Part shown: positions 49,662-57,439 of the stretch, one piece after another
Numbering within the stretch: position 1 is the first letter of the stretch
Layout of the letters: each line of letters opens with the position of its first letter
Assembly (NCBI GenBank): GCA_963801065.1
Contig: CAWDDG010000003.1
Coordinates: 434,001-498,000 of the forward strand
Length of the DNA: 64,000 nucleotides
Reading direction: 5' to 3'
Origin: CAWDDG01 sp963801065
GTDB lineage: Bacteria > Actinomycetota > Actinomycetes > Jiangellales > Jiangellaceae
Position numbers and translations under genes: made by a program
Notes under the pieces: model-generated
Database searches by the model: none
What the model saw: only the letters and a program-made list of their open reading frames with translations
What the model was told of the DNA's origin: nothing

Positions 49662-50600
49662 TCACGGGCCGGATGAGTCGACGAGTACGGTTCTCGCACT
49701 CCGAATGGCGAAGCCGGCTGTCGCGTCATACTCCAGCGGCGGGATATCGGTGATCGGCGGGATGCCGGCGACGGTCAGCGTGATGCTCCATACCACCGTG
49801 AGATCGACGTTGGCCGCTCCTCCGCCCCGGAAGGTGCTCTGCACGGGATAGTGACCTGGATTGCTGGTCGGGCTGGTGCCGTCGTAGCCCACGCCCGCTC
49901 CTGTGCTGCGCTGGCCGTTGCTCCAGGTCCATTCGTACGACGGCGTGGCCTCGACCCGGCCGGGCAGCGGGTTGGTGATGTCGAACCCGAGCGGCCCCGG
50001 GTCGGGGGTCGACGCCAGGACGGGCAGGTTGACGACTGCGTTGACCGCCGGCGCGACCGTGATCTCTGGCTGGACGACGTGTTGGAAGTGAGCCTCGATC
50101 ACCCGGGCAATCTCTGCCGCCACGTCCGCAAGCGGGATCGGAAGACCCACGTCGCGGCACACCGATCCCGGCCTCAGCTCCCAGACCGCGGTGCCGTCGA
50201 ATCGCTGATAGACCTGGTAGCTGACTCCCGGGCTGCCGTCCGGCATCGTGCAGATCGACGTGCTGCACTCGCCGACAGTGACGGGATCCGCGGCCGTATT
50301 GCCTGCGCAGTTGACGACGTAGCGCAGTTCCACCCGTACGCCGTCCACCGTTTCGCTCCCACCGGGCGCGTCGTCCGGAAAGAACGTCTGCGTCGCCCGG
50401 TCATAGCGGTAGCCAAAACCGTCCGTCGCGTGCGTCGGCACAAACCTCGCGGCCGCAAGAGTCCGCCAGCACGCGGCTGCTGAGCAGGCACCGGATCCAG
50501 GAAGCAGACATGACATAGCGATCCAGATGAGTGCCACGATTCGCCAGACCGCTTCACGCGCCACCGCCCTCAACCGAAAGAGATCGCTTGCGATGATCAC
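49662..50600 (-). CDS. exported protein of unknown function
   Basis: A 312-residue protein with an N-terminal hydrophobic segment (VWRIVALIWIAMSCLLPGSG) and several cysteines (CSAAAC, CAGN, CSTSIC). A beta-rich body includes SYEWTWSNGQRSTGAG, resembling a PKD-like repeat, and VDLTVVWSITLTVAGIP. GTG at 50600 overlaps the upstream lipoprotein stop (GTGA). However, the first 15 residues (VIIASDLFRLRAV) read like the natural end of that lipoprotein, so the true start may be a GTG near 50564 (AREAVWRIV). Function unknown. Confidence 0.6.
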   Translation of the reverse strand: MIIASDLFRLRAVAREAVWRIVALIWIAMSCLLPGSGACSAAACWRTLAAARFVPTHATDGFGYRYDRATQTFFPDDAPGGSETVDGVRVELRYVVNCAGNTAADPVTVGECSTSICTMPDGSPGVSYQVYQRFDGTAVWELRPGSVCRDVGLPIPLADVAAEIARVIEAHFQHVVQPEITVAPAVNAVVNLPVLASTPDPGPLGFDITNPLPGRVEATPSYEWTWSNGQRSTGAGVGYDGTSPTSNPGHYPVQSTFRGGGAANVDLTVVWSITLTVAGIPPITDIPPLEYDATAGFAIRSARTVLVDSSGP

Positions 50601-51139
50601 CCATCGTCCCTTGGTGTCCTTTGAGCTCTGATAGACGATCTTGTGCGCCGACGTTGCACCGAATTCCTGAACGACATCACCGCTGTGGAGTCAATCAGCC
50701 GTCCTGCTGGCGACATCGTCAACTGCCAGGAAGGTAGCGACATCGCCATCTCACTGCGATCGAGCCGAACACTGCGGATCGCCCGCCAATCCAGCCTCGA
50801 GCGTAAGTCCTTCACGATGTGCACGCTCGAGCTAACTCGTAGCCCCGTAAGGCACGAGACGCAGGAGTCGGCGAACATCTCGCGGCGGTGTTGGAGCGCT
50901 TCTTCAGAGGTCCAACTTTGATTGATCGTGTCGACGTAGTCCTCGTAGAAGCTGGTGATCTCGGCTTCGAGCTGGGCGGTGGGGTCGCCGCTGGGCGGTT
51001 CGCTTGGTGAGCCGGCGGAGGCGCTGGTACCTGTCGGCGTGACGTCAGGGAGCGTGCCGGGCTCGTCGTCGGCGCTGCAGGCGACGACCGACAGCCCCGT
51101 CAATGCCAGGCCCGCGGCCCACACGAGGCGCTCGCGCAT
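50597..51139 (-). CDS. lipoprotein, possibly frameshifted near its C-terminus
   Basis: A 180-residue protein with signal peptide and lipobox LSVVAC, a Thr/Ser/Pro linker (residues 28-52) and a domain TSFYEDYVDTINQSW with CVSC nearby. It looks like the NTF2-like lipoproteins often paired with exported PKD-type proteins. The last 40 residues as written are Arg/Ser-rich. The next frame instead reads DVVQEFGATSAHKIVYQSSK then GRWVIIASDLF, a convincing end for the fold, so a base may be missing near 50680. Unlike the other breaks, this one would be a deletion. Confidence 0.6.
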   Translation of the reverse strand: MRERLVWAAGLALTGLSVVACSADDEPGTLPDVTPTGTSASAGSPSEPPSGDPTAQLEAEITSFYEDYVDTINQSWTSEEALQHRREMFADSCVSCLTGLRVSSSVHIVKDLRSRLDWRAIRSVRLDRSEMAMSLPSWQLTMSPAGRLIDSTAVMSFRNSVQRRRTRSSIRAQRTPRDDG

Positions 51140-51330
51140 AGCCGAGAACCTTAGCGCCGCTGATCATCTGCGCAACCGTCGTCCACAGGTTGAAAGTGCG
51201 CGAGTCATGCGCGCTCCCCGGCGGCACGACAGCTCTTGATCGCCTGGCGATTCCGGGCCGCTGGAGCAGCGCCAAATTGCAACGTCAAGTCGGCGCAGGC
51301 ACCCCGTCGCGCAAATCGGCCCAATGCGAC

Positions 51331-51371
51331 TGCCCGGGCTCGAACCGGATAGACCGGCAGGCGCCCGGGCA
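51331..51371 (-). terminator. hairpin terminator after the osmoprotectant-binding gene
   Basis: A 9-bp stem, TGCCCGGGC at 51331-51339 with its inverse at 51363-51371, encloses a second CCGG/CCGG pairing. It lies 15 nt past the stop of the substrate-binding gene on the minus strand. The remaining part of the 246-bp gap (51140-51330) shows no gene. Confidence 0.6.
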
Positions 51372-51385
51372 GGAGCAGAAGCGAG

Positions 51386-52360
51386 TCAGCCTCCGATCAG
51401 ACCCTTCTCCTCCAAGTAGGCGCGCGCGACGTCGGCCGGCTGCTGACGCTCGCCGTCGACCTGGGCGTTGAGGGTCGCCAGGTCCTCCGTGGTCAGCACG
51501 TCGGCCAGCTGGTTGAGGGCCTCGGCGACCGCGTCGTCGCCAGCCGTCTCGGCGTTCACGATCGGGACGAGGTTGTCAGCCAGCTGCAGGTTCATGTCGT
51601 CCTCGAGCAACACCAGGCCGAGCTGCTCGAGCGTGCCGTCAGTGGTGCCGACCAGGCCGAGCTGCGCGTCGCCGTTGGACACCGCCTCCTTGGTCTGGGG
51701 CGAGCCGAAGCCGAGCGGGATGATCTCGCTGATGTCGAGGCCGTACGTGCTCTCCAGCCCGGGCTCGCAGAACGGACGCGTCGGGCAGTCGTCACCGGCG
51801 GCCAGGATGATGGGCTGTCCCAGGCCAGCGAGATCGGACAGCGTTGCGACGCCGTTGTCGTCAGCGAACTGCTGCGAGACCACGAAGCCGTTCTGGTCGG
51901 CCGCGTTGGCGGGCTCGAGGACCTTCAGGCCGTATTCCTCTGCCAACGGCGTCATCGCCTCGATCGTCTCGGCGGCGTCCGACGTGGCAATAGGCGAGTC
52001 GGCGGGAGCATCGGGGCCGTTCTTCTTGGCGTTGAGGTACTCGGCCATGGTCGCCGCATACTCCGGGACGACGTCGACCTCGCCGCTCTCCAGGGTCGGC
52101 TCGTAGATCTCGCGGGTTTCGGCACTGCTGATGTCGACCGTGTACCCGGCGTCTTCCAGCAGTGCCTTGTAGATCTCTTGCATGATGACCATCTCGGTGA
52201 AGTTGGCCCCACCAACGGTCAGCTCACCGGACGCCCCGCCCGTTCCGCCGTCGCCGCTGTCACTTTCCAGTGCATCGTCGTCGTCACCGCCGCACGCCGC
52301 CAGGACGAGCGAGAGCCCGAGCCCTGCTGCCCCGATGGCGAGAGTGCGTCGTATTGCCAT
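51386..52360 (-). CDS. glycine betaine/osmoprotectant ABC substrate-binding lipoprotein
   Basis: A 324-residue OpuAC/ProX-type binding protein: lipobox LVLAACGG, Asp/Ser linker, then ELTVGGANFTEMVIMQEIYKALL and VDVVPEYAATMAEYL, the conserved quaternary-ammonium binding landmarks. FCEPGLESTYGLDISEIIP marks the hinge and second lobe. ATG at 52360. It is the last gene of the transporter operon, 111 bp after the first permease. Compatible-solute uptake (betaine, choline or carnitine) is likely; the exact substrate is not readable. Confidence 0.9.
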   Translation of the reverse strand: MAIRRTLAIGAAGLGLSLVLAACGGDDDDALESDSGDGGTGGASGELTVGGANFTEMVIMQEIYKALLEDAGYTVDISSAETREIYEPTLESGEVDVVPEYAATMAEYLNAKKNGPDAPADSPIATSDAAETIEAMTPLAEEYGLKVLEPANAADQNGFVVSQQFADDNGVATLSDLAGLGQPIILAAGDDCPTRPFCEPGLESTYGLDISEIIPLGFGSPQTKEAVSNGDAQLGLVGTTDGTLEQLGLVLLEDDMNLQLADNLVPIVNAETAGDDAVAEALNQLADVLTTEDLATLNAQVDGERQQPADVARAYLEEKGLIGG

Positions 52361-52471
52361 GGTCGTGGCACCGCCTTCCAAAGCGTCCGCCTTCTGTGTC
52401 CCGCGGCGACCCTTGCCGCCGCGCGTGTCCGGCGAGCGCCACGCAGTCCCGCGCCCGCATGGATAAGTCAA

Positions 52472-53227
52472 CTACCCGGCACTGACAAGCTCATCCGGAA
52501 ACTCGGTTACGGTTCTGTCACGGCCAGCGACCGTCCCTGGACGCCGCTGTCGTGCGGTGCGTCGGGCCCGCCGCACCGGGTCGACTCGCCGCTGCAGCCA
52601 CTCCATGAGCCCTTCGACGAGCAGCGCCAGAACCGCGACGAGGATGGATCCACCCACAATCTGTGGCAGATCACGCGTACTGTACCCGGCCGTGATGATG
52701 CGGCCGAGCCCCGGGCCGGCCACGAGGGCTGCGATCGTCGCCGTCGCCACGACCTGCACAGCGGCGACTCGCACGCCATTCATCAACAAGGGCACAGCCA
52801 GCGGTAGCTCGACCCTGCGCAGCAACTGCGGGGCATTCATGCCCATGCCGCGTGCCGCGTCCACGATGTCGCGGTCGACCTCACGCATGCCCACATAGGT
52901 GTTCGTGAGTATCGGCGGGATGGCGAAGAGCACCAGTGCGATGACCGTCGACCAGGTCGCGGCAGAGACGCCGTAGACGAGAAAGAGCAAGCTGAGGACC
53001 GCGTACACCGGCACGGCCCGGCCGACGTTGCTGACGTTGATCGCCAGCGTGCCGCCCCGGCCGACATGACCGAGCCAGAGCCCGATCGGGATGGCGATCG
53101 CGCATGCGACCCCGACGGATACGACCGTCAACCAGAGATGCTCGGCCAGGCGGGTCGGAATGCCGGACGGACCCTGCCAATTTTCGCCGTCGGCGAGCCA
53201 GCGGAGACCTTCGAGCAGCGCATTCAC
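52472..53227 (-). CDS. osmoprotectant ABC permease (OpuBB/ProW-like)
   Basis: A 251-residue integral membrane subunit with five or six helices: for example LWLTVVSVGVACAIAIPIGL, GRAVPVYAVLSLLFLVYG, STVIALVLFAIPPILTNTYV. The coupling motif is AARGMGMNAPQLLRRVELPLAVPLLMNGVR in loose form (EAA loop). A long Arg-rich C-terminal tail follows. ATG at 53227 begins 1 nt after the stop of the second permease gene, so both are cotranslated. The two permeases should form the heterodimeric channel. Confidence 0.92.
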   Translation of the reverse strand: MNALLEGLRWLADGENWQGPSGIPTRLAEHLWLTVVSVGVACAIAIPIGLWLGHVGRGGTLAINVSNVGRAVPVYAVLSLLFLVYGVSAATWSTVIALVLFAIPPILTNTYVGMREVDRDIVDAARGMGMNAPQLLRRVELPLAVPLLMNGVRVAAVQVVATATIAALVAGPGLGRIITAGYSTRDLPQIVGGSILVAVLALLVEGLMEWLQRRVDPVRRARRTARQRRPGTVAGRDRTVTEFPDELVSAG

Positions 53228-53228
53228 C

Positions 53229-53948
53229 CTAGACCGCCACCCTCCGCCACCTGGTCATCACTCGTTCGACACCGACCAGCAGCAAGTCGGCCACGATGGC
53301 CAGCACGACGCACAGGATCGACGCAGTCAGCACCTCGGCCTTGAAGTTGCTGCTCAGCCCCTGAGCGATCAGGTTGCCCAGCCCACCGTGGTCCAGGATG
53401 AATCCGACGGTCGTCAATGCGATCGTTGACACGGTGGCCACCCGGAGCGCGGCGAAGATCGTCGGCAGCGCCAGCGGAAGCTCGACCCGCCAGAGCAGCC
53501 GCCTCGTGTCGTACCCCATCCCGACCGCCGCCTCGCGCACGTCGTCGGGAACACCTTCGAGCCCGGTGAGCATGCCGCGGACCAGGATGGTCAGGGAGTA
53601 GAGAACCAGCCCGACGATGACCGTCGTCGCCGACAGAGCGGCCAGGCCCAGGCCCGCCATGATCGGGAGCAATAGCGAGAACAGCGCCAGCGACGGGAGC
53701 GTGTACAGCGCCGTCGATGTGCCCAGGACCACGCCCCGGAGCTGGCGCCACCGGCGAGCGATCAGGGCCAAGGCGAACGCGATGACGGCCCCCACCACCA
53801 TCGACACCACGGTGATCCAGATGTGCTCCTGAAGAGCGTCGAGGATGCGCTCGGACCGGGTGCGAACGTACTCCGGACAGATCCATTCGTTGCGAACGAG
53901 GCAGTCGTCGGCAAGGGTTGCCGCATGAGCGGGCCCGAGCAGCATCAC
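53229..53948 (-). CDS. osmoprotectant ABC permease, second subunit
   Basis: A 239-residue permease: an N-terminal periplasmic-type segment (DDCLVRNEWICPEYVRTRSE) precedes the first helix, then five or six helices with SLALFSLLLPIMAGLGLAAL and the EAA loop REAAVGMGYDTRRLLWRVEL. GTG at 53948 is chosen because a TAGCGT hexamer ends exactly 7 nt before it, indicating a leaderless start; the ATG at 53945 is next. The promoter overlaps face to face with that of the divergent ATPase gene. Confidence 0.88.
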   Translation of the reverse strand: MMLLGPAHAATLADDCLVRNEWICPEYVRTRSERILDALQEHIWITVVSMVVGAVIAFALALIARRWRQLRGVVLGTSTALYTLPSLALFSLLLPIMAGLGLAALSATTVIVGLVLYSLTILVRGMLTGLEGVPDDVREAAVGMGYDTRRLLWRVELPLALPTIFAALRVATVSTIALTTVGFILDHGGLGNLIAQGLSSNFKAEVLTASILCVVLAIVADLLLVGVERVMTRWRRVAV

Positions 53949-53955
53949 GCCCAGG

Positions 53956-53965
53956 ACGCTACCCA
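53956..53965. promoter_or_regulatory. overlapping divergent leaderless -10 boxes
   Basis: TAGCGT on the minus strand (53961-53956) ends 7 nt before the permease GTG, and TACCCA on the plus strand (53960-53965) ends 7 nt before the ATPase ATG. The two hexamers share the TA step at 53960-53961. Only 24 bp separate the two start codons, so both mRNAs would be leaderless and the two promoters cannot be occupied at once. Confidence 0.55.
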
Positions 53966-53972
53966 AGATCCG

Positions 53973-55127
53973 ATGATCCGGCTCGACAGTGTCTCGAAGC
54001 GGTATGCCGACGGCACGGTCGCCGTCCACGAGCTGACCCTCGAGGTTCACCGTGGCGAGGTCGTCACGCTCGTCGGGCCATCGGGGTCCGGCAAGACGAC
54101 CACCATGAAGATGGTCAACCGGCTGATCGAGCCGAGCGGGGGACACATCCTTGTCGACGGTCGGGACGTGATGGCGGGCGATCCCGTCAAGCTGCGCCGC
54201 GGAATGGGTTATGTGATCCAGAACGTGGGGCTGTTCCCGCACCGCACCATCGAGGAGAATGTCGCGGTCGTGCCCGAGCTCATCGGCTGGCCGTCGACAC
54301 GGCGCCGCGAGCGGGCGCGCGAGCTGATGGAGCTGGTCGGGTTGGATCCGACGCTGCACGGCCCGCGGTACCCGCACGAGCTCTCCGGTGGCCAACAGCA
54401 GCGAGTGGGCGTCGCGCGGGCCCTGGCCGTCGACCCGCCGGTGCTGCTGATGGACGAGCCGTTCAGCGCCGTCGACCCGGTGGTCCGTGCGCAGCTCCAG
54501 GACGAGTTCCTGCACCTGCAGGATGAGGTACGCAAGACGATCCTGTTCGTGACCCACGACATCGAGGAGGCCGTGCGGCTCGGCGACCGGATCGCGGTTT
54601 TCGCGCAGGGCGGCCGGCTGGAGCAGTTCGACAGCCCGGCCGCGATACTCGGCGAGCCCGCGACGCCCTTCGTTGCCGACTTCGTCGGTGCCGACCGAGG
54701 GCTCAAGCGCCTGTCAGTCACGCCGATCAGCGAGGCGGATCTCGAGCATCCCCCCGTCGTCAATCTGGACGATCAGTTCACCGATGCCCTACGGGCCATG
54801 GGTCAGTCGCGGTGGGCCGTCGTCCTCGACGCCGACGGCGGGCTGGCCGGCTGGGTTGGACGCGACATGGCCGACGGCCCAGGCGTCGTCCGCGATCGGG
54901 CCCGTCGGATGGACGCCTGGGTCGAGCTCGCCGACACACTCAAGGTCGCCTTCGGCGAGATGCTCCAGTGGGATGCCGGCTGGATCGCCGTGCTCGACAA
55001 GGGCCACCGCTACCTCGGCGTGCTCACCCCGTCGACACTGCACGCGGCGCTGCGGCGCTCGGTCGAGGCGGAGGCGAAGCATGTGCAGCCCGAGCTCGTC
55101 GAGCTCGATACCGTCCAGGACGCCTAA
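53973..55127 (+). CDS. osmoprotectant ABC ATPase with CBS region
   Basis: A 384-residue OpuCA/ProV-like ATPase: Walker A GPSGSGKTTT near residue 37, Q-loop YVIQNVGLFPHRT, signature LSGGQQQRVGVA, Walker B PVLLMDEPFSAVDP and H-loop FVTHDIEEAVRLGDR. The C-terminus has at least one CBS-type unit (DALRAMGQSRWAVVLDADGG), which in OpuA senses ionic strength or c-di-AMP; disA is in this window. ATG at 53973 follows TACCCA by 7 nt. It is divergent from its permeases, which is less usual than a single operon. The palindrome at 55130 starts 2 nt after its stop. Confidence 0.92.
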   Translation: MIRLDSVSKRYADGTVAVHELTLEVHRGEVVTLVGPSGSGKTTTMKMVNRLIEPSGGHILVDGRDVMAGDPVKLRRGMGYVIQNVGLFPHRTIEENVAVVPELIGWPSTRRRERARELMELVGLDPTLHGPRYPHELSGGQQQRVGVARALAVDPPVLLMDEPFSAVDPVVRAQLQDEFLHLQDEVRKTILFVTHDIEEAVRLGDRIAVFAQGGRLEQFDSPAAILGEPATPFVADFVGADRGLKRLSVTPISEADLEHPPVVNLDDQFTDALRAMGQSRWAVVLDADGGLAGWVGRDMADGPGVVRDRARRMDAWVELADTLKVAFGEMLQWDAGWIAVLDKGHRYLGVLTPSTLHAALRRSVEAEAKHVQPELVELDTVQDA

Positions 55128-55129
55128 CC

Positions 55130-55215
55130 GCGTCGATCATGCAACTTCGGCGCGACACTCCGGCGGGGTCAGGATGGGCTGACGGCGTGTCGCGCAGGAG
55201 TTGCATGATCGACGC
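55130..55215. repeat. long imperfect palindrome, family A copy 3
   Basis: Arms of 32 bp (55130-55161 and 55184-55215) pair with three mismatches around a 22-nt loop. The left arm contains GATCATGCAACTTCGGCG, shared exactly with copy 2; the right arm has drifted (GCGCAGGAGTTGCATGATC). It lies between the convergent ATPase and coiled-coil genes and could terminate both. Confidence 0.88.
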
Positions 55216-55225
55216 CGGTGACGGC

Positions 55226-55852
55226 TCAAGCGGTGCGTTCGTCGCGGTCGTGGCGTTCGTCGCGGTGGTCGCGGTCGTGGCGGTCGCCGGGGTCGTTGCC
55301 GCTGTTGTCGTCGCCGACCTCGGAGAGCAGGCCCTGCTGCATGCGCTCGTCCCACTTCAGTAGGTCGACGACGGTCGGCGCATCGGCGAGGTCGGGCCAG
55401 AGCTCGTTCCACTCCGGACCGTCGACGAACGTGGCGAGCCCCTGTGTCGGGCTGGACGCGACGAGCCGGGCGACCCGCAGGCCGGTGACCTCGGCCTCCA
55501 GCACGGCGATCCGGCGGAGCTGGATGCTGATCCGATCCGAGGCGGCATCGAGCAACCCGATCATGTGCGCCGTGAAGGACCGGTGTTCGGCCGCGTAACG
55601 CTCGTGCTCCGAGGCGTATCCGGCGGCCTGGGCCGCGCGGGCCATCGTGACCTCGAGCCGCCACTTCCGGTCCAGCCGCAGCACCATCACGCCGAGCAGC
55701 AACGACAGCGACGCACCGACGGCTGACGCGGCGGGTAGCCATCGACCTTCCAGCACGATAGCGGCGCCGGCCAGTGCCAGCGCGACCACGGGTGCGCACC
55801 CGGCGACGAACCGGGACAAGCGCAGGTGGCGACGGTGCCGGACGCGGGTCAT
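55226..55852 (-). CDS. conserved membrane protein with coiled region and Asp/His/Arg tail
   Basis: A 208-residue protein with two hydrophobic segments (residues about 17-38 and 44-62) followed by a charged helical region, predicted as coiled coil (RISIQLRRIAVLEAEVTGL). The C-terminal 20 residues are a DRHDRDHRDERHDRD-type low-complexity run encoded by a short CG-rich repeat. It is recalled as a conserved neighbour of the folate operon in related actinobacteria but has no known role. ATG at 55852; an in-frame upstream start would add three residues. Confidence 0.7.
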   Translation of the reverse strand: MTRVRHRRHLRLSRFVAGCAPVVALALAGAAIVLEGRWLPAASAVGASLSLLLGVMVLRLDRKWRLEVTMARAAQAAGYASEHERYAAEHRSFTAHMIGLLDAASDRISIQLRRIAVLEAEVTGLRVARLVASSPTQGLATFVDGPEWNELWPDLADAPTVVDLLKWDERMQQGLLSEVGDDNSGNDPGDRHDRDHRDERHDRDERTA

Positions 55853-55945
55853 GGCGCACACCGTAGCGGTGCGACGGTGACGTTACCCGGGTCCCACGCC
55901 GGGCGTTTCGTGCGAGTTTGCGCTGACGAGCCGTCCGCCCTCGAA

Positions 55946-56428
55946 TCAGGTCCGCAGCGACCCGTCCGTGTCCTCGGATTCGTCGTCGTCCGGAGGCACC
56001 AGGCACGCCCGCTCGAGGCGAAGCGCGGCCACCACCACCACGACGGCGGCGATCGCAACGAGCCCGGACAACACGGCCCGGTTCCGGCCTGCAGGCACCG
56101 AGAACGAGCCGAGGGCGAGGACGCCGAGTCCGACATAGCCACCCGCGACGGCAGCTCCGAACACGGCTGCCGCCTTGCTGAGAGCGAGCAGCCGAGCGAT
56201 CCGCAGCGCGTCCAGGCGACCGTCGAACCGGCGCTCCTCGATCCACCCGCGCACTGCCCGTGCGCCGAGGAAGAGCACGACCGCGAGGAATGCCAGCAGC
56301 AGAGGGAGGATCCACGGCACTGGGGGCAGCGCGTCAGAGAGGGCATCGACGACCTGGCCGACCGACCAGCCGATCGGAGCCGCCGCCAGCCCGATCCAGA
56401 CCAGCGTGCCAATCCGCGTCGGCCGCAT
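55946..56428 (-). CDS. DUF3180 membrane protein
   Basis: A 160-residue four-helix membrane protein: TRIGTLVWIGLAAAPIGWSV, WILPLLLAFLAVVLFLGARA, the ALRIARLLALSKAAAVFGAAVAGGYVGLG segment, and VLSGLVAIAAVVVVVAAL. The RIARLLALSKA stretch is the DUF3180 hallmark. It sits directly downstream of folK in nearly all actinobacteria and has no assigned function. It starts 15 nt after the folK stop. Confidence 0.88.
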   Translation of the reverse strand: MRPTRIGTLVWIGLAAAPIGWSVGQVVDALSDALPPVPWILPLLLAFLAVVLFLGARAVRGWIEERRFDGRLDALRIARLLALSKAAAVFGAAVAGGYVGLGVLALGSFSVPAGRNRAVLSGLVAIAAVVVVVAALRLERACLVPPDDDESEDTDGSLRT

Positions 56429-56443
56429 CGACGATGGCAGAGC

Positions 56444-57016
56444 TCAGGCGGGCAAGTCGATGGCGACGTCGTCGAGGCGGCGCACCTCGTGCTCGTCCTC
56501 GGATGCGTCGCGCAGGTCGGCCACCCGCCCATGCCCCGGGACTTCGAAGTCCGGGTCGACCTCGGCCCACGGAATCAGTACGAATGCCCGCTCCGCGAAC
56601 TGCGGATGCGGCACGACGAGGTCAGGATCGTTGATCGTGTAGCCGCCTACCGCTAGCAGGTCGAGGTCAAGGGTCCGAGGCCCTTTCGGCTCCTTGCGGC
56701 TGCGCCCGAAGGCGTCCTCGGCGGCCTTGCACCGCTCGAACAACGATCGCGGTGGCAACGACGTGTCCACGATCAGGACGGCATTGAGAAACTGCGGCTG
56801 ATCAGTTCGGGTGCCGACCGGTTCCGTCTCGTATACCGACGAGACGGCGACCGGCACGATCTCCGGCGATTCGGTCAGCGCGTCGACCGCCGCCTGCAAA
56901 TAGTCGAGCCGGTCGCCGAGGTTGCTCCCGAGCGCCAGCGCGGCTCGTCGCAGCGGACGCAGGTCACCGGTCAGGGTGTCGGCGTCGACGATGTTGGGGT
57001 TGGGAGAGTTGGTCAC
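56444..57016 (-). CDS. folK: 6-hydroxymethyl-7,8-dihydropterin pyrophosphokinase
   Basis: Transfers pyrophosphate to dihydropterin in folate synthesis. A 190-residue enzyme: AALALGSNLGDRLDYL near residue 28, SSVYETEPVG with QFLNAV, GPRTLDLDLLAVG (metal and ATP residues) and LVVPHPQFAERAFVLIPW. GTG at 57016 overlaps the folB stop (GTGA). The 25-residue acidic leader before the first strand is slightly long. Confidence 0.95.
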   Translation of the reverse strand: MTNSPNPNIVDADTLTGDLRPLRRAALALGSNLGDRLDYLQAAVDALTESPEIVPVAVSSVYETEPVGTRTDQPQFLNAVLIVDTSLPPRSLFERCKAAEDAFGRSRKEPKGPRTLDLDLLAVGGYTINDPDLVVPHPQFAERAFVLIPWAEVDPDFEVPGHGRVADLRDASEDEHEVRRLDDVAIDLPA

Positions 57017-57375
57017 CTACGGGCCCTCCGGATCGTCACGGTCACGTCGCCGAATGGCACGCTCACCGGCGCCTCCGGCTTGTGCACGGTCACCTCGACG
57101 TCCTCCACCCTGGCGTCATCCAGGCAGAGGTCGGCAATTCGCTGGGCGAGGGTCTCGACCAGCCTGACCGGCTCCCCCGCGACGACACCGACGACGCGCT
57201 CCGCCAATATGCCGTAGTCGACGGTGTCGGCCAGGTTGTCGCTTGCCGCCGCGGTCCGCGTGTCGACGCCGAGGACGACGTCGACCCGAAACTCCTGACC
57301 GGCCTCCCGTTCGTGGGAGAACCAGCCGTGTCGTCCGCGCGCGGTCAGGCCGCGCAGCGCGATGCGGTCGGGCAC
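57013..57375 (-). CDS. folB: dihydroneopterin aldolase
   Basis: Cleaves dihydroneopterin to hydroxymethyl-dihydropterin. A 120-residue tunnelling-fold protein: IALRGLTARGRHGWFSHERE, EFRVDVVLGVDTRTAAASD, NLADTVDYGILAERV, LVETLAQRIADLCL and EDVEVTVHKPEAPV. Residues for pterin binding (Glu in LVETLA, Lys in VHKPEAP) are present. GTG at 57375 follows TAGGGT by 6 nt, so folB-folK probably has its own leaderless promoter besides read-through from folE-folP. Confidence 0.95.
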   Translation of the reverse strand: MPDRIALRGLTARGRHGWFSHEREAGQEFRVDVVLGVDTRTAAASDNLADTVDYGILAERVVGVVAGEPVRLVETLAQRIADLCLDDARVEDVEVTVHKPEAPVSVPFGDVTVTIRRARR

Positions 57376-57439
57376 GGGATGACCCTAGCCGCAGTCCGAT
57401 CGCACGACCGCCCCGGTCCACGGCTCGGTCGGGCGTTCG

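Noticed and set aside
51331..51371. A GGCTCGAACC string resembling a tRNA T arm
   Set aside because: No acceptor, anticodon or D arm can be built around it. It fits a hairpin terminator better.
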